From Pandoraea aquatica (GTDB taxonomy: Bacteria > Pseudomonadota > Gammaproteobacteria > Burkholderiales > Burkholderiaceae), in the NCBI RefSeq assembly GCF_902459565.1, contig NZ_CABPSN010000004.1, positions 558,001 to 622,000 of the forward strand: a stretch of 64,000 nt of DNA, given 5' to 3'. How positions within the stretch are numbered: the stretch's first letter is position 1; every line of letters starts with the position of its first letter. The translations under genes were made by a program, and so were the position numbers. Positions 54,273 through 64,000 of this stretch are shown here, piece by piece. The notes under the pieces were generated by a model. It was not told the DNA's origin, searched no databases, and was given only the letters and a program-made list of their open reading frames with translations.

Positions 54273-55880
54273 TCAGTCCCCCGTCGACGTATCGTCCAGC
54301 GACGTCTTCCCGCTGAAGTAAAACGGCGTCATGTCGATATGCGAGGCGGTCGCTTTCTGCCCAAGCCCCTCACGTGCCGCATTCGCCAGCACGCCGTTGT
54401 CCTGATCGATGGTCCAGGTAAACAGGCCGCCAAGCCCGTTGCGCTTGACGTAATCGCCCTTGGCCCGCACGGTGCGCGGCGTATCGAGCGACATGAACAT
54501 GCCCGTCGACGGTTGGTACAGGAAGTCGGCGTCGGCCACCGTATCGGTGTACAACACGAAGCCGTTGCGCGCTGCACCGTGTTCCAGATCGAGGTAATTG
54601 CGCAGCACGTCGTAATACTCCGTTGTGCCCGATTCGAACGTGCCGGTGGTGATGTCATCGCCCGCAGCGTAGGTGCCGGAGAGCGCTGCGACCTGTGCAA
54701 TCTGCGCCTGAAGCGCGTTGCGCGAGTACGCCGCGTAACCGATGTGCACCTTCGCGAGCGGAACGCCTGCCTGACGCAACCAGTTGACTGCGCGGTCGAT
54801 CGAGAAGCCGTCGGGCGCAGCCGGATCCGTGTCGTGAAGATTCGTGTGATGGGCGAGGGTGGGGGCCCACGGCGTGCCGAAGAAGTCGTACGTCATCAGA
54901 TTCAGCCGCGAGACCCCCGCAGCGATCAGACCCGGCAGATTGGCCTTCTGCATGTCGGCCACGTTGGCCGACGCTGCAATCGAGATGTCGACGTCCTTGC
55001 GTCCGGCGGCCACTAACGCTTTCTTCAGATCGCTCACGAGCGCTGCGTAGTTCGGTCCGTCCGTGTCGTCGTAGACGTTGCCGTCGTCACCCGGCGAGCC
55101 GGGATACTCCCAGTCGATGTTGATCTCGCTGAACATCGGGAAGCGGCGCAGCAGATCGACGACGCTCGCGCAGAACGTTTTGCGTCGCGCGCTGCTGCCG
55201 GCCAGCCCGTGAAAGGCCTGACTCATCGTCCAGCCGCCGATGGCGATGGCGAGCTTCAATGCCGGGTTTTTCGCGTGAAGCAGACGCAACCCGCCGAGTA
55301 CGCCCTGTGCCCGCGACTGCTGGAACATCGGCATCACGTCGTTGCTCATCCAGCCGGGAAAGCCGCAGTTGCGATAAGAGAGCACGTCGCCCCAACTGTC
55401 GACGAAGGTGGCCTGATCCGGCTTGCGTACGAAGTCGGTGGCCGCACGGGCGATGGTCTGCGCCTTCTCGCCCTGATCGCCGACGATGCCTGCGAAACCG
55501 ATGATCAGCCGGTCGTAGGCAAACGGATCGAGCAGCATCAGATCGACGCCGCGTCCGGCCGCGTCGTTGCTGAAATCGCCGTCGAGGCGTCCGTCATATT
55601 GCGACCAGTCGGTGTAATAGCCGGAGACTTCGAGCGCGTTCTTCGCGTAGCGGTTGTAGACGCGCTTGGCGACACGCGCCGATGTGTACGACAGCTGCGT
55701 TGTGCTCGTTGCCGGATCGAACCCGTTCTGTGCATAGGTGGTTTCCGTCGCGCCGTCGAGCGGATCGGTGGGGTAGATGAGTTCGCTGGCGGCGTCGGTG
55801 GTGGGCGTAGCAGACGTAGTCGACGTAGCGGATGCGGTAGACGAGGAGGACGAGGACAACGAATTGCGCGGTGCAGTCAT
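54273..55880 (-). CDS. Glycoside hydrolase family 18 chitinase
   Basis: A 535-residue enzyme that hydrolyses chitin-like beta-1,4 linked N-acetylglucosamine. The N-terminal ~45 residues are Ser-Thr-rich and lack a signal peptide. The GH18 barrel includes LKLAIAIGGWTMSQAFHGLA (SxGG-like) and FSEINIDWEYPGSPGDDGNV, whose IDWE holds the catalytic Glu in DxxDxDxE context. Later come LNLMTYDFFGTPWAPTLAHH and a C-terminal GLGGLFTWTIDQDNG. The missing signal and the coupled holin-like gene suggest non-Sec release. It follows the winged-helix regulator by 94 bp. Confidence 0.9.
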   Translation of the reverse strand: MTAPRNSLSSSSSSTASATSTTSATPTTDAASELIYPTDPLDGATETTYAQNGFDPATSTTQLSYTSARVAKRVYNRYAKNALEVSGYYTDWSQYDGRLDGDFSNDAAGRGVDLMLLDPFAYDRLIIGFAGIVGDQGEKAQTIARAATDFVRKPDQATFVDSWGDVLSYRNCGFPGWMSNDVMPMFQQSRAQGVLGGLRLLHAKNPALKLAIAIGGWTMSQAFHGLAGSSARRKTFCASVVDLLRRFPMFSEINIDWEYPGSPGDDGNVYDDTDGPNYAALVSDLKKALVAAGRKDVDISIAASANVADMQKANLPGLIAAGVSRLNLMTYDFFGTPWAPTLAHHTNLHDTDPAAPDGFSIDRAVNWLRQAGVPLAKVHIGYAAYSRNALQAQIAQVAALSGTYAAGDDITTGTFESGTTEYYDVLRNYLDLEHGAARNGFVLYTDTVADADFLYQPSTGMFMSLDTPRTVRAKGDYVKRNGLGGLFTWTIDQDNGVLANAAREGLGQKATASHIDMTPFYFSGKTSLDDTSTGD

Positions 55881-55974
55881 GATGTGGCTCCTGAGAGTGA
55901 ATGGACAGGTGCCGTTGCCGGGCGATGAAACGTGTGGCTCGCGACGACATCGGCGTGACCAGCGTCGCGTTCGC

Positions 55975-56868
55975 TCAGCGGTGTCGCCAGCGCAAATGAC
56001 GTGTCAGCGTGCGCAGGGCGTGCGGGAGCGTCGTCGGCAGCCAGTTCCGAAGGCGAGTGGGCCTGGCAGTCGACGCGCCGGGCGCGGTGGATGCCGATGA
56101 CGTCAATGACGTCTCGGGTGCCTCGGGCGGGGCCGCAGTGTCAGCTTCGACGCAAGGCTCGAACCGATAGCCGATGCGTGGCACCGTCACGATATGGCGA
56201 TGCAATCCGAGCGGAATCAGCTTGCGACGAAGGCGCGAGACCACCTGCATCAGATTGGTGTCGTCCTGATCGGGACGCGTCGGCCACAGCATCGCGATCA
56301 GCGTACGTTTGTCATGCGCGACGTTGGCGGGCGAGCGCAATGCGCACAGCAAGCGGTACTCGATCTGCGGAATCCGGACGATCACGCCGTGCCGCCGCAC
56401 CTCGCCGTGCCCGTCACACGCGACACCATGCGAGAGCGGCGGTGCGCACGACGCGGATGCCGTGGCATCGACGACGGTCACGCCGTCGTGGGGGCTGTGT
56501 GCGGACACCGGCACGCTGTCGTGCACTACGCCATCAGCGGGATGAGTATCCGAAGCGGTCTCGGCCGCAGACGCCGGGACGTCGAAGCGGTAGCCGACGC
56601 GCGCGACCGTCACGATGGCGCGTTGCAGGCCGAGCGGGGCGAGCGAGCGGCGCAGACGGGAGACGAGTTGCACGAGCGCGGCGTCTTCCATCCACTGCGC
56701 GCGGTTGCCCCACAGGGCCGACATCAGCGCGTGCTTGTCGAGTGCGGTGCCGGCACGGGCGACGAGCAGGACCAACAAACGCTTTTCCTGCTCCGACAGG
56801 CGCGCGGCAATGCCGTCGCGTTGTACGAGATTGGTGACGTCGTCCAGGTCGAACGGTGACATCGGCAT
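55975..56868 (-). CDS. Regulator with two tandem OmpR/CadC-type winged-helix domains
   Basis: A 297-residue protein from the ATG at 56868 (AGGAG seven to eight bases upstream). Residues ~8-100 are one winged helix (LSEQEKRLLVLLVARAGTAL, LVQLVSRLRRSLAPLGLQRA, VARVGYRFDVP). Residues ~155-245 repeat the fold (IPQIEYRLLCALRSPANVAH, LMQVVSRLRRKLIPLGLHRH, VPRIGYRFEP). A Ser-Ala linker joins them, and there is no receiver domain or membrane helix. A Thr-Ala-Pro-rich tail follows. It lies upstream of the chitinase on the same strand and probably controls it. Confidence 0.85.
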   Translation of the reverse strand: MPMSPFDLDDVTNLVQRDGIAARLSEQEKRLLVLLVARAGTALDKHALMSALWGNRAQWMEDAALVQLVSRLRRSLAPLGLQRAIVTVARVGYRFDVPASAAETASDTHPADGVVHDSVPVSAHSPHDGVTVVDATASASCAPPLSHGVACDGHGEVRRHGVIVRIPQIEYRLLCALRSPANVAHDKRTLIAMLWPTRPDQDDTNLMQVVSRLRRKLIPLGLHRHIVTVPRIGYRFEPCVEADTAAPPEAPETSLTSSASTAPGASTARPTRLRNWLPTTLPHALRTLTRHLRWRHR

Positions 56869-57088
56869 GGGGTGCTCCTGGTATCGAATACGGGAGGCCC
56901 ACCGTAGCGACGCGTGCTCACCTGTCACAAGAAGACAAGCGACGACAAGCGCAGACAAGCGCAGACAAGCGCTACATAGCCGTCGCCGTCCGGTACGTAG
57001 TTCGGTGAGATGCGCACGTTGCGTGCCTAGCCAATGTCACGCGTCACATCGCGAGGTAAGATAGCAGCCACATTTCCCGGATTTCGCC

Positions 57089-57943
57089 ATGCTCGAACTC
57101 ATTTCCGAACACCGCTGCTTCGGTGGCGTGCAGCGCTTCTATCGCCACACTTCGTCCGTGATCGGTCTGCCGATGCGCTTTTCGGTGTTTGTGCCGCCGC
57201 AGGCGCGTGACGGACGCGCCGTGCCCGCGCTGTTCTATCTCGCGGGCCTCACGTGTACGGAAGAAACGTTCATGATCAAGGGCGGCGCGCAGTGGCTGGC
57301 CGCAGAACACGGGGTGGCGCTCATCACCCCTGACACCAGCCCGCGAGGCGCGGGCGTGCCCGGCGAGACCGACGCGTGGGATTTCGGCGTCGGTGCAGGT
57401 TTCTATCTCGACGCTACGCAAGACCCGTGGTCGAAGCACTACCGGATGTACAGCTACATCGTCGACGAACTGTACGGCCTCGTCACGCAGTCGCTCCCCA
57501 TCGACGCCGAACGTATCGGCATCTTCGGTCACTCGATGGGCGGACATGGTGCGCTGACGCTCGCGCTACGTAACCCGGACAAGTTCCGCTCGGTGTCGGC
57601 GTTCGCACCGATCGCCGCGCCGATGCATTGCCCGTGGGGCGAAAAGGCATTCACCGGCTATCTGGGGGCGGACCGCGAGACGTGGCGTCAGTACGATGCC
57701 AGCGAACTGATCGCGAAGGCAGGGACGGTGGTGTTTCCGGGCGGCATTCTGATCGATCAGGGCCTGAACGACCAGTTCCTCGAAGCGCAGTTGCATCCTG
57801 ACATCTTCGAGCGTGCCTGCCAGAAGGCGGGGCAGCCGTTGAATCTGCGCCGTCACAACGGCTACGATCACGGCTACTACTTCATCCAGACGTTCATGGC
57901 AGATCATCTGTCGCATCACGCCGAGCATCTGCGCGCGTACTGA
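57089..57943 (+). CDS. fghA: S-formylglutathione hydrolase
   Basis: This serine hydrolase (esterase D) releases formate from S-formylglutathione in glutathione-dependent formaldehyde detoxification. The 284-residue protein starts MLELISEHRCFGGVQRFYRH. It has the nucleophile elbow GIFGHSMGGHGALTLAL with Ser, the AGLTCTEETFMIKGGAQ segment, PDTSPRGAGVPGETDAWDFG and the C-terminal GYDHGYYFIQTFMADH with catalytic His. Length matches. The partner dehydrogenase (adhC/frmA) is not next to it. Confidence 0.96.
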   Translation: MLELISEHRCFGGVQRFYRHTSSVIGLPMRFSVFVPPQARDGRAVPALFYLAGLTCTEETFMIKGGAQWLAAEHGVALITPDTSPRGAGVPGETDAWDFGVGAGFYLDATQDPWSKHYRMYSYIVDELYGLVTQSLPIDAERIGIFGHSMGGHGALTLALRNPDKFRSVSAFAPIAAPMHCPWGEKAFTGYLGADRETWRQYDASELIAKAGTVVFPGGILIDQGLNDQFLEAQLHPDIFERACQKAGQPLNLRRHNGYDHGYYFIQTFMADHLSHHAEHLRAY

Positions 57944-57975
57944 TCTGCCGTCTTCCTTTCAATCGTGATGTGACG

Positions 57976-58833
57976 TCACACCGCCCGCGCTTCGTAATGG
58001 CGCGGCGGCGTGACGATCTCGTCCTGTGCACGCACGATCTCCAGTTCGTAGCGTCCCGCTAGGTGCGTGACCGACAGTACCGCATCGACCGCCGCGAGCG
58101 TATGTTCGAACGCTGCCCGCACCGTATCGCCTTTGAGCAGGCGGGCCAGAAATACGCCCGATGTCAGATCGCCAACGCCGACCGGGTGACGTGAGAAAGG
58201 GTAAAGCGGACGCGAGCCATGCCACGCTTCGTCACGCGTGACCACCAGCATGTCGAAGCGATCGGCAGGCTTGCCTGCGTACTCCAGATGCTTGACGAGC
58301 ACCATCTTCGGTCCGCGTGCGAGCAGGGCGCGGCACGCGGCAACGGCGTCGTCGAACGAATCGATGGGATGCTGCGAAAGCTTTTCGAGTTCGAGATGGT
58401 TGGGCGTCATGATGTCCGCGATCTCGGGCATGTGCTCGACGAGATACTGTTCGATGCCCGGCTTGACCTGACATCCTTTCTCCGGATGGCCCATCACCGG
58501 GTCGCAGAGATAAATCGCCGCCGGATTGGCCTGCTTGACGCGTTGCACCGCTGCGCGCACGTAGCCCGCCTGTTCCGGTGCGCCGAGGTAGCCCGAGAGC
58601 ACAGCGTCGCAGTTGCCCAGCTCGCCGATGTCGGCGATGCCTTCGACCAGTCGCAGAATCTCGTCGCTCGGCAGCGCCTGTCCCGTCCATTTGCCGTATT
58701 GCGTGTGGTTCGAGAACTGAACGGTGTTGATCGGCCAGACGTTGACCCCGAGACGCCGCATCGGAAACTCGGCGGCGCTGTTGCCTGCATGGCCAAAAAC
58801 GACGTGGGACTGGATGCTGAGGACGTTTTTCAT
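57976..58833 (-). CDS. pdxY: Pyridoxal kinase
   Basis: PdxY phosphorylates pyridoxal in vitamin B6 salvage. The 286-residue protein starts [20 protein letters not shown], the exact family start. It has [60 protein letters not shown] and the ATP-site [19 protein letters not shown]. The ATG 58833 is chosen for the family start although the ribosome-binding site is weak. It is convergent with fghA. Confidence 0.95.
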   Translation of the reverse strand: MKNVLSIQSHVVFGHAGNSAAEFPMRRLGVNVWPINTVQFSNHTQYGKWTGQALPSDEILRLVEGIADIGELGNCDAVLSGYLGAPEQAGYVRAAVQRVKQANPAAIYLCDPVMGHPEKGCQVKPGIEQYLVEHMPEIADIMTPNHLELEKLSQHPIDSFDDAVAACRALLARGPKMVLVKHLEYAGKPADRFDMLVVTRDEAWHGSRPLYPFSRHPVGVGDLTSGVFLARLLKGDTVRAAFEHTLAAVDAVLSVTHLAGRYELEIVRAQDEIVTPPRHYEARAV

Positions 58834-59113
58834 ATTGACGGGGAGAAGCGATGTAAGCGGGGTAGCGAGGGCGCGCGAGGTGAGCGGCGCTAAGTACGCC
58901 AACAATACCCGGAAACTACGCAGAATGGACAACGCCCGCAAGCGGCACGTCTCGCATCAGTAAAGACGGGGGCGTGGGCATTGCGGGCGAGGCTTGAGCG
59001 TTGGGAAGCGCTGGAAAGCGTTGGGTTGTCGAGTGTGCAACTAGCGGCAAGCGCGTGGCGCGAGGCCATCGCACTTGCCATCGATGCTCGTCGACGCGCT
59101 TGCGTCGAACGGC

Positions 59114-61210
59114 CTACTTCTTCGACGTCATGACCGCTTCGGCCACATTCTTCGGGGCTTCGGCGTAGTGCTTGAACTCCATGGTGTACGTGGCGCGTCC
59201 TTGCGTGAGCGAGCGCAGCGACGTCGAGTAGCCGAACATCTCCGAGAGCGGCACCTCTGCGCGTACGATCTTGCCACCCCCCACGATGTCGTCCATGCCT
59301 TGCATGATGCCGCGACGCCCTGAGAGGTCGCCCATCACGTTGCCCATGAACTCCTCGGGCGTCTCGACTTCCACCGCCATCATCGGTTCGAGCAGCACCG
59401 GCTCGGCGCGGCGCATGGCTTCCTTGAAGGCCATCGAACCGGCCATGCGGAACGCGTTTTCGTTCGAGTCGACGTCGTGGTACGAACCAAATGTGAGCGT
59501 GACCTTCACGTTCACGACCGGGTAGCCAGCGACCACACCGTTGTTGAGCGTCTCGCGAATGCCCTTGTCGACTGCCGGGATGTACTCGCGTGGCACCACG
59601 CCACCCTTGATGGCGTCGACGAATTCGTACGGCTTTTCCTTGTCCGGTTCGAGCGTGATGACCACGTCGCCGTACTGGCCGCGTCCGCCCGACTGCTTGA
59701 CGAACTTGCCCTGCACGTCTTCGACTTTCTTGCGGACGGTTTCGCGATACGCGACCTGCGGCTTACCGACCGTCGCCTCCACGCCGAACTCGCGGCGCAT
59801 GCGGTCGACCAGAATTTCGAGGTGCAGCTCGCCCATGCCGGAGATGATCGTCTGGCCCGATTCTTCGTCGGTCTGCACACGGAACGACGGGTCTTCCTGC
59901 GCCAGACGGTTGAGCGCGAGGCCCATCTTTTCCTGATCGGCCTTGGTCTTCGGCTCGACCGCCTGCGAGATCACCGGCTCCGGAAACTCCATCTTTTCCA
60001 GAATGATGATGTGGTTCGGATCGCACAGCGTATCGCCGGTCGTTGCTTCCTTCAGGCCCACGGCGGCCGCAATGTCGCCCGCGCGCACTTCCTTGAGTTC
60101 CTGACGCGTGTTCGCATGCATCTGCAAGATGCGCCCCAGACGCTCCTTCTTGCCCTTGAGCGGGTTGAGCACGGTGCCGCCCGACTCGATCACGCCGGAA
60201 TACACACGGAAGAAGATCAGCTGACCGACGAACGGGTCCGTCATGATCTTGAAGGCGAGCGCCGAGAACGGCTCGTCGTCCGACGGATGACGCTCGATCT
60301 CTTTGTCGTCCTCGTCGTGACCGGCGATGGCGGGCACGTCGACAGGCGAGGGAAGGTACTCGATCACAGCGTCGAGCATGGCCTGCACGCCCTTGTTCTT
60401 GAAGGCCGTGCCGCACAGCATGGGCACGATCTCACCGGCGACCGTGCGCTTGCGCAGCCCGGCCTTGATCTCGTCCTCGGTCAGCGTTTCGCCGCCCAGA
60501 TACTTTTCGAGCAACGTCTCATCGGCTTCGGCGGCAGCCTCGATCATCTTCTCGTGCCACTCTTGCGCGAGGTCCTTGAGGTTGTCGGGGATATCGATGT
60601 ACTCGAACTTCACACCCTTCGATTCTTCGTCCCAGACGATGCCTTTCATCTTCACAAGATCGACGACGCCCTGGAAATGATCTTCGGCACCGATGGGGAT
60701 CTGCAGCGGCACGGCATTGCCGCGCAGACGTTCGTGAATCTGCTTGTGCACGCGAAAGAAGTCGGCGCCCACGCGGTCCATCTTGTTGACGAACGCAATG
60801 CGCGGCACCTTGTACTTGTTGGCCTGACGCCAGACCGTTTCCGACTGCGGCTGCACGCCACCGACCGAGTCGTAGACCATGCAGGCACCGTCGAGCACGC
60901 GCATCGAGCGCTCGACTTCAATGGTGAAGTCGACGTGTCCCGGCGTGTCGATGATGTTGATGCGGTGTTCGGGGAAGTTGCCAGCCATGCCGCGCCAGAA
61001 GCAGGTCGTCGCGGCGGACGTGATCGTGATGCCGCGCTCTTGTTCCTGCTCCATCCAGTCCATCGTGGCAGCGCCTTCGTGGACTTCGCCCAGCTTGTGA
61101 TTGACGCCCGTGTAGAACAGGATCCGCTCGGTCGTCGTTGTCTTGCCAGCGTCGATGTGAGCGCTGATGCCGATATTTCGGTAGCGCTCGATGGGGGTCT
61201 TTCTGGGCAC
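59114..61210 (-). CDS. fusA: Elongation factor G, copy outside the str operon
   Basis: EF-G is the GTPase for ribosomal translocation. The 698-residue protein starts at GTG 61210 after AGAGGTGT and reads [21 protein letters not shown]1 is AHIDAGKTT, switch I is [11 protein letters not shown]3 DTPGH and G4 NKMD. Domains II-V follow with [11 protein letters not shown] and the C-terminal [16 protein letters not shown]. Length is canonical. Neighbours are pdxY and a chemoreceptor instead of rpsL-rpsG-tuf, so it is probably a second fusA. Confidence 0.95.
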   Translation of the reverse strand: MPRKTPIERYRNIGISAHIDAGKTTTTERILFYTGVNHKLGEVHEGAATMDWMEQEQERGITITSAATTCFWRGMAGNFPEHRINIIDTPGHVDFTIEVERSMRVLDGACMVYDSVGGVQPQSETVWRQANKYKVPRIAFVNKMDRVGADFFRVHKQIHERLRGNAVPLQIPIGAEDHFQGVVDLVKMKGIVWDEESKGVKFEYIDIPDNLKDLAQEWHEKMIEAAAEADETLLEKYLGGETLTEDEIKAGLRKRTVAGEIVPMLCGTAFKNKGVQAMLDAVIEYLPSPVDVPAIAGHDEDDKEIERHPSDDEPFSALAFKIMTDPFVGQLIFFRVYSGVIESGGTVLNPLKGKKERLGRILQMHANTRQELKEVRAGDIAAAVGLKEATTGDTLCDPNHIIILEKMEFPEPVISQAVEPKTKADQEKMGLALNRLAQEDPSFRVQTDEESGQTIISGMGELHLEILVDRMRREFGVEATVGKPQVAYRETVRKKVEDVQGKFVKQSGGRGQYGDVVITLEPDKEKPYEFVDAIKGGVVPREYIPAVDKGIRETLNNGVVAGYPVVNVKVTLTFGSYHDVDSNENAFRMAGSMAFKEAMRRAEPVLLEPMMAVEVETPEEFMGNVMGDLSGRRGIMQGMDDIVGGGKIVRAEVPLSEMFGYSTSLRSLTQGRATYTMEFKHYAEAPKNVAEAVMTSKK

Positions 61211-61365
61211 AGTACACCTCTTTTCAGACGGTGAGGAAAAAGCACAGGAGCAGCCATCATACTCCAATGTCCCGATACCTCGCTGGCGGTCACATCGTCC
61301 GCAAGTCCAGCGCAGACGGGGCTTTGCGGCGAAGGCGCGGTGACGTGTCGCACCGAGTCCGAGCG

Positions 61366-61403
61366 CAAAAAAAGCAAAGCCCCGGCGTGAGGGCCGGGGC
61401 TTT
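61366..61403 (-). terminator. Terminator of the chemoreceptor gene
   Basis: AAAGCCCCGGC (61376-61386) and GCCGGGGCTTT (61393-61403) form an 11-bp stem; on the minus strand a TTTGCTTTTTTT run follows. Confidence 0.85.
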
Positions 61404-61472
61404 GGCGGTGACGGCAAAGTTGACGTCTAAGTGACCGCTAATACAGCAGGGTCTGCCGCAGAGAACGCGACG

Positions 61473-63119
61473 TCAGGCAACCTGCCGCTCACGCGAAAAA
61501 GCCAGCACAGCACCGCGCGGGCTATTGGACGCGATACCGGCATCGTCGTCGTAACCGGTGCTTGCAGTATCGCCGCCGGGCAGACGAAAGACCGCCACGG
61601 CCTCACGCAGATTGCGCGCCTGATCTTCGAGCGAGCCAGCGGCTGCCGTCGCTTCCTCGACCAGTGCGGCATTTTGCTGCGTGACCTGATCCATCTGCAT
61701 CACGGCCGTGTTGACCTGCTCGATACCACCCGACTGCTCGCTCGATGCGGCCGAGATTTCGCCCATGATGTCGGTCACGCGCTGCACCGCCTGCACAATT
61801 TCCGTCATCGTGCGGCCGGCATCGCGCACTTGCGACGAACCGTCTTCGACCTTGCCCACGGACGTCTCGATGAGCGACTTGATCTCCTTGGCTGCCGCAG
61901 CGCTGCGTTGGGCGAGCGTACGCACTTCACCGGCGACGACGGCGAAACCGCGTCCCTGTTCACCGGCACGCGCCGCTTCGACGGCCGCATTCAGTGCGAG
62001 GATGTTGGTCTGGAAAGCGATGCCGTCGATCACGCCGATGATGTCGTTGATCTTCGTCGAGCTGGCCGCGATTTCCTGCATGGAACTCACAGCACGTTCG
62101 ACCACGCGGCCGCCTTCGCCCGCGATCTCCGAGGCGTTCGACGCGAGTTGGCTCGCCTGTCGCGCGTTGTCGGCATTCTGTTTGACGGTGGCCGTCAACT
62201 GCTCCATGGACGATGCCGTTTCTTCGAGCGACGCGGCTTGCTCCTCCGTACGCGACGAAAGGTCGGTGTTGCCCGCCAGCAGTTCGCCCGAGGCTGATGC
62301 GATGGCGGCAGTGCCGCTGCGCACGCGACGCACGATCTGATCGAGGCTTTCGTTCATGTGTTTGAGGGCCGCCATCAGTTGGCCGGTCTCGTCGCGGCTG
62401 GTGACTTCGATGCGGCTCGTGAGATCGCCTTGCGCGACGCGCTCGGCCACTTCGACGGCGCGCGCGATCGGGCGCGTGATGCTGCGCGTGACCGAGTACG
62501 CCGCGCCGATACCGATGACCGTCGCGATAACGCCGATCGCGACCAGCAGCCATTTGGCGAAGGCGATGTCGGCGGCCGTGGCAGCCCCCGTGTCGTCGAC
62601 GATCTTTTGCTGGAGCGTGACGAGGTCGGCGGCCTCGGCCTGCATGGCGTCGAGCGTGGGCAGCGCTTCGCGTTCCACGAGACCGATGGCGTCCGCACGC
62701 TGGTCGGCATTCAGGTCGGCGATGACCTTGTTGCGCGACGCCTGGAATGCATCGTTGTGCTTACGCAGACTCGCGATCAATTCCTTGCCGCGTCCCGACG
62801 TCACATATTTGTCGAGCACTGCCTGCGCCGCCGCAATGCGACCCAGATTGACGTCGATGCGTTCATTAAAGGCTTTACGTTGCGCAGGGTCTTGCGCGGT
62901 AGCGACTTCGAGCATGCGACGGCCGTTGCCGCGCACCATGGCGTCGATACTGTGCGCGGCGTCGGCTTTCGCCCAGGCGCGGGTGAGCAACTCTTCATTG
63001 GAGCGTTCGATGGCGATGAAGCGCACCAACGAGATGACCAGCATGGTGAGAAGTAGCAACAGCAGGGTGCCGAAGCCGATGGCCAGCCGGGTTCGGATCT
63101 TCAGGTCGGCGATTCGCAT
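61473..63119 (-). CDS. Methyl-accepting chemotaxis protein
   Basis: A 548-residue chemoreceptor. Membrane helix 1 covers residues 11-33 ([20 protein letters not shown]). The ligand region of about 150 residues is four-helix-bundle-like (4[25 protein letters not shown]). Helix 2 lies at about 188-210 ([20 protein letters not shown]) with HAMP ([20 protein letters not shown]). The signalling tip is conserved: [20 protein letters not shown] with [17 protein letters not shown]. No C-terminal CheR pentapeptide is seen. AGGAG precedes the ATG by nine bases. The ligand is unknown. Confidence 0.94.
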   Translation of the reverse strand: MRIADLKIRTRLAIGFGTLLLLLLTMLVISLVRFIAIERSNEELLTRAWAKADAAHSIDAMVRGNGRRMLEVATAQDPAQRKAFNERIDVNLGRIAAAQAVLDKYVTSGRGKELIASLRKHNDAFQASRNKVIADLNADQRADAIGLVEREALPTLDAMQAEAADLVTLQQKIVDDTGAATAADIAFAKWLLVAIGVIATVIGIGAAYSVTRSITRPIARAVEVAERVAQGDLTSRIEVTSRDETGQLMAALKHMNESLDQIVRRVRSGTAAIASASGELLAGNTDLSSRTEEQAASLEETASSMEQLTATVKQNADNARQASQLASNASEIAGEGGRVVERAVSSMQEIAASSTKINDIIGVIDGIAFQTNILALNAAVEAARAGEQGRGFAVVAGEVRTLAQRSAAAAKEIKSLIETSVGKVEDGSSQVRDAGRTMTEIVQAVQRVTDIMGEISAASSEQSGGIEQVNTAVMQMDQVTQQNAALVEEATAAAGSLEDQARNLREAVAVFRLPGGDTASTGYDDDAGIASNSPRGAVLAFSRERQVA

Positions 63120-63524
63120 AGGGAGAGACTCCTTGTAGTGATTTGATGCCAGGACAACACGGGTGACGTGTAACTGTCGGCGTTTTCGAGGAGTGGTCGC
63201 CGGTCTGCTGCGTATAAGCATCGATGCCCGGATCAGGCGCGACGCGACGCAGCTCACGCGCCGGGAGCGACACGTGTGACATGTCCGGCGACGCGTGACG
63301 GGGGGATTCGATGAAGCCAGTCCGTCTGATTTCGTATACGACCGGAAATATGCGAACTGAAGGCTACTTTTGTCGCGAAGGGGTAAACGACGAGTTGAGC
63401 AACAAAACGAGACGCGCGGCGCGCGACGCACGCGATGACGCAGAACGCGACGATTCAGCCGACGTGATGCAATGTGGCCGCCGAATTCGTGCGCATCGGC
63501 GCGCCTGCGTGCGAGTTAGAGCGC
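63120..63524. other. 405-bp gap between the chemoreceptor and the BNR-repeat gene
   Basis: No supported gene. It holds the promoter region of the chemoreceptor; an AT-rich part lies near 63330-63370. Confidence 0.4.
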
Positions 63525-64000
63525 TCAGACAAAACGTACGGCATAAATCGGCGGCAAGTGCGCCGACAGCGATTGCCATTGTTCGCCCGCGTTGTCGCTG
63601 ATCCATAGCGCACCGGTGGTCGACCCCATCGCGAGCGTGCGGCCGGTGGCGTCGATGTCGAGTCCGTGCCGGTAGATCAGATCGTAGGAGGGGGTCTCGG
63701 GCAAGCCATGCGAGAGCGAGGTGAACGTCTCGCCGCCATCGCGTGTGCGTGTGACGACGAGACGCGCGTCGACGGGAATGCGGCACGCGTCGCGCTGCGC
63801 GGGGGCAAACCACGCCACGTCGGGGTCATGCGGATCGACGGCGACCGCGAAGCCGAAACTCGACGGTGCAGCCTGAATGCGTCGCCACGTGGTGCCGTAG
63901 TCGAGTGTGCGGAAGATGCCATTGTGATGCTGGGCCCATAGCGCGTTCGGGGCGTCGCGGCACTGCACGAGGCGGTGAACGTCCTGCGCGTTCGGATCGA
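63525..64000 (-). CDS. BNR/sialidase-like beta-propeller protein, C-terminal part (runs off the right edge)
   Basis: The minus-strand frame is open from the window edge to the stop at 63525, giving about 158 C-terminal residues. Blades carry the BNR/Asp-box pattern: GIFRTLDYGTTWRRI, VTRTRDGGETFTSL and LWISDNAGEQWQSL. Such propellers occur in exo-sialidase-like or photosystem assembly-like proteins of unknown role. Catalytic residues would lie outside the window. The frame ends SAHLPPIYAVRFV. Glycosidase activity cannot be claimed from this part. Confidence 0.75.
   Translation of the reverse strand, partial: DPNAQDVHRLVQCRDAPNALWAQHHNGIFRTLDYGTTWRRIQAAPSSFGFAVAVDPHDPDVAWFAPAQRDACRIPVDARLVVTRTRDGGETFTSLSHGLPETPSYDLIYRHGLDIDATGRTLAMGSTTGALWISDNAGEQWQSLSAHLPPIYAVRFV

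Noticed and set aside
59477-61234. 585-residue plus-strand frame over fusA
   Set aside because: Antisense to the EF-G gene, His/Asp/Arg-rich and without a start signal.

Overview
The window is GC-rich chromosomal DNA from a betaproteobacterium. The pyruvate dehydrogenase operon followed by a phasin, the bpt-aat pair, the style of the tRNAs and the neighbourhood of two-component, IclR, TetR and GntR regulators all point to Burkholderiaceae. Pandoraea is my best guess for the genus, but that is an inference from gene content, not a sequence search.

Layout. 1-9.1 kb: a truncated PAS sensor kinase pointing away from aceE-aceF-(HslV-like peptidase)-lpdA, then phaP behind two perfect palindromes. 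9.6-19 kb: a deacetylase-family/EamA/nitroreductase group, a PBP7-like endopeptidase, an IclR regulator, a coiled-coil membrane protein carrying a 12 x 21-bp repeat, and lactate-utilisation lutA-lutB. 19-26 kb: a cystine-type ABC transporter, pyrD, the bpt-aat N-end-rule pair, a NUDIX hydrolase, initiator tRNA-fMet, a GNAT and an EamA exporter.

26-37 kb is the accessory region. A 9.7-kb element sits in the 5' end of dusA. It is bounded by 106-bp near-identical direct repeats that include the first 17 codons of dusA, and it carries a DusA-type tyrosine integrase next to the right repeat. Inside are a rolling-circle HUH replication protein with a PrtN-like activator, overlapping hairpins that could be its origin, small membrane proteins, and a low-GC cargo block: an AbiTii-like/HhH protein, a TIR protein and a SIR2-like protein. 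The cargo looks like anti-phage defence, and the SIR2+TIR pair is the best candidate in the window for a little-described system. An integrase-start remnant immediately left of the element shows that a second, older element used the same site.

37-48 kb: restored dusA, tRNA-His, an orphan HicB with a palindromic operator, small conserved genes, a NUDIX-metallo-beta-lactamase fusion, a TetR-controlled operon (SDR, Baeyer-Villiger-type monooxygenase, alpha/beta hydrolase), purT and a cold-shock gene. 49-64 kb: a GGDEF cyclase, a GntR/AEC pair, small membrane or secreted proteins, a chitinase without a signal peptide coupled to a holin-like gene and preceded by a tandem winged-helix regulator, fghA, pdxY, an EF-G gene outside the str operon, a chemoreceptor, and a truncated BNR-repeat protein.

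Start sites were moved from the longest ORF to the codon with a ribosome-binding site or family support where the sequence justified it. Functions are family-level readings of the translated sequence; nothing was searched.
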